A stretch of 35,350 nt of DNA. Source: JBGPYB01 sp041493035. GTDB lineage: Bacteria; Acidobacteriota; Vicinamibacteria; Fen-336. The notes under the pieces are model-generated. The model saw only the letters and a list, made by a program, of their open reading frames with translations, searched no databases and was not told the DNA's origin. Location: the NCBI GenBank assembly GCA_041493035.1, contig JBGPYB010000031.1, positions 1-35,350 on the forward strand, read 5' to 3'. The position numbers and the translations under genes were made by a program. Shown here piece by piece: positions 9,263-16,576 of the stretch. The first letter of the stretch is position 1, and each line of letters begins with the position of its first letter.

Positions 9263-11469
9263 CGGCCAGCGCCACTGCGCAGGCGGAGGCCACCTCGGAC
9301 CGCGCGGCCAAGGGCCGGATAGCCGAGAACCTCCTGGTAGTGCGCGTCGAACAGATTCTCGGCGACCACGAAGGCCTCGACACCTCGGCCGAGACGGAGC
9401 TGCGTTCGGGCGCCGACCCGCGTGTACGCGGCGTTCTCGGTGAGGCCAAGCCCGACGAAGTCGCTGTCGGCTCGGCGCCCGACCGAAACCAGGTTCGCCC
9501 CGAACGTGAAGCGGCCCGCATCCACTCGACCCCACGCCGAGGCCTGGTGCTTCGGCCGGCGCAGGAGGGGCTGGCCCACGGCGTAGACCGGATCGAAATC
9601 GCTCGTGCTCACGAGGACCTCGCCGTCCAGGAACGTGTACGAGGCCCCGAGCCGGAGATGCCGCGCCGGCGACGCCTCGAGGGCCAGCTCCACGCCGCGG
9701 GCGCGGGTCTTGCCGAGGTTGATGTAGGTTCCCTGGAAGGTGTTCGGGTCGACGAGGTGGTAGGCGATCTGGTCCCGGTAGTCATTGTTGAAGAACGTCG
9801 CCTGGGCACGGACGCGGTCTCCAGCGAGGCGCTGCTCCAGGCCGACGTCGTAGGTACGGCTTCGCTCCGGTCTCAGCGCCGGGTTCCCCTGGGCGAAGAA
9901 GGAAAGGCCGAAGGATTGGAAGAAATCGGGCTCCTTGATCCCGGCCCCCGCGCTGGCCCGCAGGATAGTGGTGTTCTCTCCCGAGGCGATGCGCCAGGCC
10001 ACGGCGACGCGGGGAACCGCCTTCGTGCCGAAGCCGTCGTTGTGCTCGAGACGCCCGCCGAGGGTCAGAAAGACGCGCCCGTCGACGACGAGCCGATCCT
10101 GCACGTAGGCGCCGACGTTGGTGCGAGACGGCGAAAGGATGTCCGCCGGCAGTGAGCCCACTTCGCCCGTCTCGTGCTCGAGATCGGCCCCAGCGGTCAC
10201 GAGGTTGGCACTCCCGGCGCGGATCTCGGCCTGATAACCCGCCGAGAGACGCCTCACGTCGTTCTGGAACCCATCGGGGTTCGGGAAATCGGAGATCGGA
10301 TAGGCGCCGATGGTCCCTTCGAAGGCCGGCGTGTAGGTGCCCGAGTCTTCCGGGTTGCGGGAGAGCTGGTTCGTCTTGGCGAATCCAAGGCGCGCCTGAT
10401 TGGCCACGTTGGCGCCGGCGAAGCGCCACTCGCTCCCCACGACCAAGCTCGACGAGTCGAAGCGCGCGTCGAGGTCGGGTCGGCCGAAAGCCGTCGGGCC
10501 CGGCGTGCCGACCTTCGCGTCCTCGCCCCGGAAAACGAAGCGCAGCGTGGAGCGGTCGCTCAGGCGGACGCCAAGGGATGCGGCGCCTGCCGTCTCGCCG
10601 AAATCGCTGTTGGGCTCCTGGTTGTCGGTGTCGAGACGGACGACCCCCGCGTTCCAGTCGAAGGCCCCTGCCCGTCCCGTCGAACCGCCCTGGAAACGGC
10701 GCCACGCGAAGCTCCCGCCCTCCGCCTGCGCGCGCACGCTCGGTTTCGCCAGGGCATCGGCCTGCCGCGTCACCAGTTGCACCACGCCCGCCAGGGCATC
10801 GGTCCCGTAGAGGCTGCTCGTCGCCCCCCGCACGACCTCCACCCGATCCAGCTCGAGGGGAAGCTGGCTGCCGAAGTTGAAGGCGCCGCCCGGCTCGTTG
10901 ACCGGTACACCGTCCACCAGGACGCGGGCGAAGTTGGAGGCGCCGCCGCGGACGAAGACGCCGGATTGGAGGCCGACGCCTCCGGCTCGAGCGACCGCCA
11001 CACCCGGCACGTCTTGCAGCAGATGGACGAAATCCGAAGGCTCGCGGGCGGCGATCGCGTCGCCTTCGAGGACGGTGGCGCTCACCCCCACGGTCGATAA
11101 AGGCGCGTCACCTCGTGTTGCCGCCACGACGACGTGCTCGCGCACCGGTGCCGGGGCGAGGACGATGTCGAGTCGCGCCTCGCCGTCTCCCACGGTAGTG
11201 CGTGCCTCTTGCTGAAGCACCAGGCCCGGGGTGCGGGGGGAGACTCGATATTCCCCCGGGGCAAGGGGTGTCACGCGATACTGCCCGTCCGGGCCCGTCA
11301 CGACCCTTTGGGCGCCTGCGGGACCTTGGATCACGAGCACCACCTGCGGAAGGGGCGTTCCTTCCGTCGTGCGGGCCGATCCCGCGAGAGCGCCCTGGCC
11401 AGCGGCGGCGGACGTTGGGAATGAAACGGCGAGGGACACCAGGACTGCGAGGGCGTTGAGACGGCGCAT
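9259..11469 (-). CDS. btuB: BtuB-type TonB-dependent outer-membrane receptor
   Basis: The 736-residue product should import cobalamin or other corrinoids across the outer membrane. In order it has a signal peptide (MRRLNALAVLVSLAVSF, cut near AAAGQ), a carboxypeptidase-regulatory-like beta domain (about 30-105), a possible TonB box (EHVVVAATR), a plug domain with VPGVAVARAGG, VFVRGGASNF and VRGATSSLYG, and a 22-strand barrel to the C-terminus. The chain ends RLRSGAGR and lacks the terminal aromatic residue typical of outer-membrane barrels. The ATG at 11469 is favoured over one 51 bases upstream because AAGGAG lies seven bases before it and the signal peptide starts there. Control by the upstream riboswitch makes cobalamin the expected ligand. 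Confidence 0.93.
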   Translation of the reverse strand: MRRLNALAVLVSLAVSFPTSAAAGQGALAGSARTTEGTPLPQVVLVIQGPAGAQRVVTGPDGQYRVTPLAPGEYRVSPRTPGLVLQQEARTTVGDGEARLDIVLAPAPVREHVVVAATRGDAPLSTVGVSATVLEGDAIAAREPSDFVHLLQDVPGVAVARAGGVGLQSGVFVRGGASNFARVLVDGVPVNEPGGAFNFGSQLPLELDRVEVVRGATSSLYGTDALAGVVQLVTRQADALAKPSVRAQAEGGSFAWRRFQGGSTGRAGAFDWNAGVVRLDTDNQEPNSDFGETAGAASLGVRLSDRSTLRFVFRGEDAKVGTPGPTAFGRPDLDARFDSSSLVVGSEWRFAGANVANQARLGFAKTNQLSRNPEDSGTYTPAFEGTIGAYPISDFPNPDGFQNDVRRLSAGYQAEIRAGSANLVTAGADLEHETGEVGSLPADILSPSRTNVGAYVQDRLVVDGRVFLTLGGRLEHNDGFGTKAVPRVAVAWRIASGENTTILRASAGAGIKEPDFFQSFGLSFFAQGNPALRPERSRTYDVGLEQRLAGDRVRAQATFFNNDYRDQIAYHLVDPNTFQGTYINLGKTRARGVELALEASPARHLRLGASYTFLDGEVLVSTSDFDPVYAVGQPLLRRPKHQASAWGRVDAGRFTFGANLVSVGRRADSDFVGLGLTENAAYTRVGARTQLRLGRGVEAFVVAENLFDAHYQEVLGYPALGRAVRGGLRLRSGAGR

Positions 11470-11476
11470 CACGAGT

Positions 11477-11492
11477 CTCCTTCCGAAAGGAG
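11477..11492 (-). promoter_or_regulatory. Hairpin masking the btuB Shine-Dalgarno
   Basis: Read on the minus strand, CTCCTT-TCGG-AAGGAG is a perfect six-pair hairpin with a four-base loop. The 3' arm AAGGAG (11477-11482) is the btuB ribosome binding site, seven bases before its ATG. Forming the stem would hide the whole SD, so it is a natural translational expression platform for the riboswitch about 60 bases upstream. No run of U follows, so it is not an intrinsic terminator. Confidence 0.75.
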
Positions 11493-11551
11493 GCTCGACG
11501 CGAGGATGGGATTTCTCCACAGCTCCTTCACGCGAGGAAGCCTCGGAAACG

Positions 11552-11738
11552 ATCGTGTCAGGGCAGGTTTCCTGGCTCCCGGGTCAACGCCTCGCCTCCT
11601 GCCTTCCCCGAGGTCTCCCTCGAGTGGCGGCGCCTCGTGCTGAGGCGCCTCTATGGAGGACGGGCTCGCCGGCTACAGTGGCGGGACCGCGCAGGCTTCA
11701 GACCTGCTTCCCTTTTACCCCCCGCATCGGGGGCACCC
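11552..11738 (-). ncRNA. Cobalamin (AdoCbl-type) riboswitch
   Basis: The conserved elements of the cobalamin aptamer are visible on the minus strand in order: GGTGCC at the 5' end (11731-11736), AAAAGGGAAGCAGGT, CCCGCCACTGTAGCC (around 11672-11687) and the B12 box GAGCCAGGAAACCTGCC (around 11562-11579). Several paired arms lie between, including GAGGCGCC-TCAGCAC-GAGGCGCC-like helices. The 3' end merges into the leader of btuB. The boundaries are approximate. It should repress the B12 uptake operon when cobalamin is plentiful. Confidence 0.95.
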
Positions 11739-11752
11739 TGACGTACGGCCTG

Positions 11753-11781
11753 AGTCTGCACCTCGGCCGATGGGCTGTCAA
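11753..11781 (-). promoter_or_regulatory. Promoter of the B12 operon
   Basis: On the minus strand an exact TTGACA (11776-11781) is followed, after exactly 17 bases, by CAGACT (11753-11758), a 3/6 match to TATAAT. Transcription would start near 11746, about ten bases before the riboswitch GGTGCC. The -35 box lies five bases past the stop of the MFS/spermidine-synthase-like gene, so the operon can fire independently of that gene. Confidence 0.6.
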
Positions 11782-11786
11782 ACCAC

Positions 11787-14111
11787 CTATTTCACGCCGT
11801 ACTCGTCCTTCGGGAACAGGTCCGTGTTGACGTCCATGCCGAGGCCGGTGCCCCGTAGGGCGTGTGGGCCGTAGACGACGGGCGGGTGCTTGAGCAGCGA
11901 GGCCAGCTCCGCGGCGGCGTCGATTCCGCCCCGCCGATACTGGTCACGCGTGAAGGGATCCTGGAGCCGTGTCTCCACCGTTGCCGGATCGAATGGAATG
12001 GGAGCGCCGCTGCCGATGAGGATGTCGTCGAAGCGGAGGACATACGGGAACACCGTGCGAAAGGTCTCGAGGATCCGAGGGGTCGGTCCCCACGTGACAC
12101 CGAAGCCCCCGGCGCTGAGCCGGCTCCGCACCAGGGTGAAGTACTCGATCGAATAAAGGTTGCCCGAGTAGGCGCTCGACGGCCGGAGCGCGTCTGCTTC
12201 GATGACGTCGTATCGGTCGGCGCTCCGGAGAAGGAACGCGCGACCGTCGGTGAAGGCATAGTGGATCCGGCCATCGCCGAGGAGCCCTGTCAGCGCCCGA
12301 TGGGGCTGGCGAGTGCTGAGCAGGCGCAGGGTCTCGAGCTGCGGGGCGACGATCTCGATACAATCGAGCCGCTTCGTCTCCTGTCGTCCGCTGGCCGAAA
12401 ACACGGTGTCCCCCGAGCCCAGGCCAATGATGGCAACGGCCTCCGGATTCGGGTGGAGGAGCACGGGCAACATCCCGAGGCGCGTGTGGCCGCCACCGTA
12501 GGGGATCTCGCTCTGGCCGAGGCCGTTGACGAAGACCGACGTCGCGGCATCGTGGTTGCGGAGGACCGAAAGACCCGACCCGTCCTCCGCCACGACGATG
12601 TCGCCGCTGGACGAGCCGTGGAGCCGGGACCAGAGCGTCACCTCGTCGGGAACGAGCCACGCGATCCCCAGGGCCAACCCCATTGCGGCGATGGGCACGG
12701 AGCGCGCCTTCGGCCGCGTCCTCATGAGCAGAATCGGGAACACGCCTCCCAGGAGAACCAGCAGCTTCAGCGTCCAGGCGGATCCAAGGATCTGAAGAAG
12801 GCCGAGACCCGTCACGACCGTGCCGACCGTCGAACCGACGATGTTCGCCGTTTGAAGCCCTCCCACGCGGCGTCCCACCAGGGCGGGGTCGGTCTGCGCG
12901 GCCCGCTGGAGGAGAGAGAAGCTCGCTCCCATGAGAATGGTCGGGACGCCGATCAAGGTGACGGGCAGCACGACGTAGAGCGCGAGGAAGAGGAGCGCCT
13001 GGTCCTGCACCAGCCCGACCACGTGGCCGCCATGAACCACGAACCGCAGCGTGTCGCGCAGGCCCACGGCGACATCGAGCGCCTCGTAGTCGCCGAAGTA
13101 GTGCCAGAGAAGCTCCAGGGTCCCAACGCGGCCGAGGAGCAGAGTCAGGAGCGCGACAGAGAGGCCCGCGTAGAGGACGACGGCCGTCTGGAGAAGGAGG
13201 AAGGTTTCGCCCGGTCGAGCCGAGCGTCGCCCCCACCGGCTCCCGAGGAGCGCTCCGCCGCCAACGCCCGTGAGGTAGATGGCGAGCAGCGTCGCGAAGG
13301 TGAAGGAGTTGGACTTGAGGATGACGCCCAGGATGCGGAACCAGAGGATCTCCAGAGACAGGGCGATGAACCCCGAGAGGGCGTAGACCAGGGTCCAGGC
13401 GGGGAAGGAGAAGGTCGATGGGGCGACCGGCTCTCGCGCCCCTTCCACTGGTCTTTCTGCCCGGTCGTCGGAGTCTCGTCGGGGGGCTTTCGCAGCCATC
13501 GCGAGGCCTCCGACGGCGCAGGCCAGGTTGAGGAGCGCTCCCCATTCCACCGCTCGCGCGAAGCCCACGGTCCGCGCCAGCACCCAGACGGTCACGAGCG
13601 AGCCTGCCGCCGCTCCCAGCGTATTGGCACCGTAGAGCGTCCCGATCCAGGCCTCTGGGGGGCTGTCGCGGAGCGAGACCGCTTTCGCGAGGAGCGGAAG
13701 CGACATCCCCATGAAGAAGGTCGGCCAGAGAAGCGTCAACAGAAGGATCCCGGCAGTGGAGAGGCGAGAGAGCGCCATGGGGGCGATTCGCGCGTAAAGC
13801 ACGTCGTGGAGGAGCGGGACGCTCACCAGTGCGAAGGCGGCGATGGCCAGCTCGGCGCCCGCAAAAGCCAGGAAGCGGCCGCGGAGCCCCAGGCGATCGG
13901 CGACGTGGCCGCCCGCGAGGCTGCCGAAGCCGAGTCCCGCCATGAACGAGGCCACGATGATCGTGACCGAGTAGACGTCGGCGCCCCCGAAGAGCGTCAG
14001 CAGACGCTGCCAGACCATCTGGTAAAGGAGCGCCGCGAAGCCGCTGCCGAAGAAGAGAAGGAGGAGAAGCCGCGAGGTCCGCCGGGAGCCGTGCATCGAC
14101 TGGGCCGGCAT
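11787..14111 (-). CDS. Fused MFS-like membrane protein / spermidine-synthase-like domain
   Basis: The 774-residue product has about twelve or more hydrophobic segments in residues 15-500 (for example LLLLLFFGSGFAALLYQMVWQRLL and FMGMSLPLLAKAV). A soluble C-terminal domain of about 220 residues resembles the methyltransferase fold of spermidine synthase. That domain has IIGLGSGDTVFSASG, a nucleotide-loop-like motif, IEIVAPQLETLRLL after the second strand, and YDVIEADALRPSSAYSGNLYS in the active-site region. The usual catalytic aspartates of true spermidine synthases are not all in place, so polyamine synthesis is doubtful. Such fusions are widespread in bacteria and their function is unknown. 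The gene is 53 bases from and divergent to hemE, and its stop lies just before the B12 operon promoter. Confidence 0.85.
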   Translation of the reverse strand: MPAQSMHGSRRTSRLLLLLFFGSGFAALLYQMVWQRLLTLFGGADVYSVTIIVASFMAGLGFGSLAGGHVADRLGLRGRFLAFAGAELAIAAFALVSVPLLHDVLYARIAPMALSRLSTAGILLLTLLWPTFFMGMSLPLLAKAVSLRDSPPEAWIGTLYGANTLGAAAGSLVTVWVLARTVGFARAVEWGALLNLACAVGGLAMAAKAPRRDSDDRAERPVEGAREPVAPSTFSFPAWTLVYALSGFIALSLEILWFRILGVILKSNSFTFATLLAIYLTGVGGGALLGSRWGRRSARPGETFLLLQTAVVLYAGLSVALLTLLLGRVGTLELLWHYFGDYEALDVAVGLRDTLRFVVHGGHVVGLVQDQALLFLALYVVLPVTLIGVPTILMGASFSLLQRAAQTDPALVGRRVGGLQTANIVGSTVGTVVTGLGLLQILGSAWTLKLLVLLGGVFPILLMRTRPKARSVPIAAMGLALGIAWLVPDEVTLWSRLHGSSSGDIVVAEDGSGLSVLRNHDAATSVFVNGLGQSEIPYGGGHTRLGMLPVLLHPNPEAVAIIGLGSGDTVFSASGRQETKRLDCIEIVAPQLETLRLLSTRQPHRALTGLLGDGRIHYAFTDGRAFLLRSADRYDVIEADALRPSSAYSGNLYSIEYFTLVRSRLSAGGFGVTWGPTPRILETFRTVFPYVLRFDDILIGSGAPIPFDPATVETRLQDPFTRDQYRRGGIDAAAELASLLKHPPVVYGPHALRGTGLGMDVNTDLFPKDEYGVK

Positions 14112-14164
14112 CCTATCACCCCGAGGAGAGGCTCGGCCGCGACGTGGGCTATGATCGCGACAGA

Positions 14165-15187
14165 ATGAACAACGATCGCTTCCTTCGCGCTTGCAAGCGC
14201 GAGGCCGTGGACACGACGCCCGTGTGGTTCATGCGCCAGGCGGGGCGGTACATGCCGGAGTACCGCGCTCTCCGGCAGAAGCACAGCCTTCTCATGCTCT
14301 GCCGCACACCAGACCTGGCGGTCGAAGTCACCCTGCAGCCGATCCGCGCGCTCGGCGTTGACGCCGCCATCTTGTTCAGCGATCTCCTTCTGCCGCTGGC
14401 GCCGCTCGGCATCCCGTTCGACTTCAAGGCGGGCGAGGGACCCGTCATCGAGGAGCCGGTCCGCTCAAGGGCCGACATCGATGCCCTGCGGCGTTTCGAG
14501 CCGAGGCAGGAGCTTTCGATGGTCCTCGAAGCGATTCGTCTTCTTCGTTCAGAGCTTCATGTCCCTCTCATCGGGTTCGCGGGTGCTCCCTTCACGCTCG
14601 CTTCCTACGCCATCGAAGGCGGACATTCGAGCCATTTCGCCCTCACGAAGGGCCTGATGTACGGTGATCCTCAAGCGTGGCACCGCCTGGCCGGCCTGCT
14701 CGCGGAGACCGTCGCCGACTACCTCCGTGCCCAGGTCGAGGCTGGCGCCCAGGCCCTCCAGGTCTTCGACTCCTGGGTCGGGGCGCTCGATGAGGCCGAC
14801 TACCGCGAGTTCGTGTTCCCTCATGTGCGCCGGCTTTTCGATGGGCTCTCGGGGGTCGGCGTCCCCATCATCCACTTCGGCACCGGTACGGGCCACCTTC
14901 TCAGGGCGCAACGCGAAGCGGGCGGCGACGTCATCGGCATCGACTGGCGAACGCCCCTCGACGAGGGGTGGCGCCTCCTGGGAGACGCCGTCGCCGTGCA
15001 AGGCAATCTGGATCCCACTCTTCTGTTCGCGCCGCGGGAGCGTCTCCTGGAGCGTGTCGATGACGTGCTCCGGCGAGCGGGAGGACGCCGCGGCCACGTC
15101 TTCAACCTCGGCCATGGGATCCTTCCCGGAACGCCCGTCGAGAACGTGAAGGCCGTGGTGGAGCGGGTCCACGCACACGGTGCCTGA
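14165..15187 (+). CDS. hemE: Uroporphyrinogen III decarboxylase
   Basis: The 340-residue enzyme converts uroporphyrinogen III to coproporphyrinogen III in haem synthesis. It carries the family signature PVWFMRQAGRYMPEYRALR (19-37), ILFSDLLLPL with the substrate-binding Asp, GFAGAPFTLASYAIEGG, and a C-terminal FNLGHGILPGTPVENV. The frame opens at 14144, but the ATG at 14165 (MNNDRFLRAC) matches the usual N-terminus. No strong SD precedes it. TATGAT at 14150-14155 would give a transcript starting at or within a few bases of the ATG, so a leaderless mRNA is possible. It overlaps the next gene by eight bases. Confidence 0.96.
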   Translation: MNNDRFLRACKREAVDTTPVWFMRQAGRYMPEYRALRQKHSLLMLCRTPDLAVEVTLQPIRALGVDAAILFSDLLLPLAPLGIPFDFKAGEGPVIEEPVRSRADIDALRRFEPRQELSMVLEAIRLLRSELHVPLIGFAGAPFTLASYAIEGGHSSHFALTKGLMYGDPQAWHRLAGLLAETVADYLRAQVEAGAQALQVFDSWVGALDEADYREFVFPHVRRLFDGLSGVGVPIIHFGTGTGHLLRAQREAGGDVIGIDWRTPLDEGWRLLGDAVAVQGNLDPTLLFAPRERLLERVDDVLRRAGGRRGHVFNLGHGILPGTPVENVKAVVERVHAHGA

Positions 15188-16571
15188 AGTCGCGATCGTC
15201 GGAGGCGGCATCGCCGGCCTCGCAGCCGCCCACGTTCTGGCGAGGCGTGGCGTGGCGTTCCGCCTCTTCGAGGCGGCGCCCACGTTCGGCGGCGTGATCC
15301 GCAGCGAGCAATGCGACGGGTTCCTCATGGAAGGAGGCCCCGACGCCATCCTGGCGCAGAAACCGGAAGGACTTGCCCTCTGCCGCGAACTCGGACTGAC
15401 GGATCGCCTCATCCCCACGAACCCACACCAGCGCGCGGTCTTCGTTCTGCACAAGGGGCACCTCCATCCGCTCCCCGAGGGAATGATGCTGGCGGTGCCC
15501 ACCCGCGTTCTCCCGGTCCTCACGAGCCGCCTCTTCTCGTGGCCCGGCAAGCTCCGCATGGGGCTCGACCTCGTTCTCCCCGCGCGGCGGCAAACCGGGG
15601 ATGAATCGATCGCCAGCTTTCTGCGACGGCGCTTCGGTCAGGAAGTCGTTTCCCGGCTGGGAGAGCCCCTCCTCGCGGGAATCCATTCCGGGGATCCCGA
15701 GCGTCTCTCCATCGAGGCTACGTTTCCACGCTTCGTCGACCTCGAGAGGCGCCACGGCAGCCTCATACGGGGGCTCTGGTCCACGCCCCGCGCGGAGACT
15801 CCGGGCGCGCCGCCGGCGTCGGCCTTCCTTTCGTTGGAGGGCGGTCTCGGCGAGTTGGTGGCGGCCCTGGTGGCGCGCCTTCCTGCGGAGAGCCTTCGAG
15901 CCGGGAGTCCTGTGCGCTCCGTCGTGAAGGCTGCCGCCGGCTTCACCCTCGAGGTGGAGGGGCTCGGACCCGTGGCTGCCCGCGCCGTCATTGTCGCGGC
16001 GCCGGCGCCGAAGGCCGCCTCTCTCGTCGCTCCACTCGATGCGGTCCTCGCCAGCGCCCTCGCGGAGATTCCCTTTGCGTCGTCGGCCACGGTCCTGCTG
16101 GGCTATCGGCGCGATGACGTAGGGAGCCCCCTCGCGGGCTACGGCATGGTCATCCCGAAGACAGAGGGCCTCCGAACCACGGCCCTCAGCTTCTTCTCGA
16201 CGAAGTTCCCGGGGCGGGCACCCGAGGGGAGCGTTCTGCTCCGCGGATTCGTGGGCGGCACCCGCGACCCGCGTGTCCTTGACCTGGCCGACGACGCGCT
16301 CGTGTCGATGGTGGCCGACGAGATGCGATCGGTGCTCGGTCTTCGGGGGAGACCCTTCATGACCCGCGTCTACCGCTGGCCGCAAGGGACGCCTCAGTTG
16401 GAAGTGGGGCACATGTCTCGGGTCGCGGCACTGGAAGCCCGGGCCGCCCTCGTTCCGGGCCTGTTCCTGACCGGCGCAGGCCTCCGGGTCACGGGCATTC
16501 CCGATGTCGTCGGCGACGCCCGACGCACGGCGGAGCAGGCCGCAGAGTTCCTTGGGAGCGCCTCCGTCTAG
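15180..16571 (+). CDS. hemG: Protoporphyrinogen/coproporphyrinogen oxidase (HemY/CgoX type)
   Basis: The 463-residue flavoprotein oxidises a porphyrinogen late in haem synthesis. The N-terminal FAD dinucleotide-binding motif is VGGGIAGLAAAHVL (7-20), with an acidic end (FEAAPTFGG) to the second strand. GGPDAILAQKP and LLAGIHSGDPERLSIEATFP are typical of the oxygen-dependent HemY family. The C-terminal FLTGAGLRVTGIPDVVGDARRTAEQ is the second FAD-contacting region. Whether the substrate is protoporphyrinogen (classical) or coproporphyrinogen (CgoX) cannot be judged, as no hemH, hemN or hemQ is in view. The GTG start at 15180 overlaps the hemE stop by eight bases. It converges on the gamma-glutamyltransferase gene with five bases between stops. 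Confidence 0.92.
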   Translation: MPEVAIVGGGIAGLAAAHVLARRGVAFRLFEAAPTFGGVIRSEQCDGFLMEGGPDAILAQKPEGLALCRELGLTDRLIPTNPHQRAVFVLHKGHLHPLPEGMMLAVPTRVLPVLTSRLFSWPGKLRMGLDLVLPARRQTGDESIASFLRRRFGQEVVSRLGEPLLAGIHSGDPERLSIEATFPRFVDLERRHGSLIRGLWSTPRAETPGAPPASAFLSLEGGLGELVAALVARLPAESLRAGSPVRSVVKAAAGFTLEVEGLGPVAARAVIVAAPAPKAASLVAPLDAVLASALAEIPFASSATVLLGYRRDDVGSPLAGYGMVIPKTEGLRTTALSFFSTKFPGRAPEGSVLLRGFVGGTRDPRVLDLADDALVSMVADEMRSVLGLRGRPFMTRVYRWPQGTPQLEVGHMSRVAALEARAALVPGLFLTGAGLRVTGIPDVVGDARRTAEQAAEFLGSASV

Positions 16572-16576
16572 CGAGG

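Noticed and set aside
11862..14168. A 768-codon plus-strand frame opposite the MFS/spermidine-synthase-like gene
   Set aside because: It is highly charged with no recognisable domain, and the minus-strand frame has clear membrane segments and motifs.
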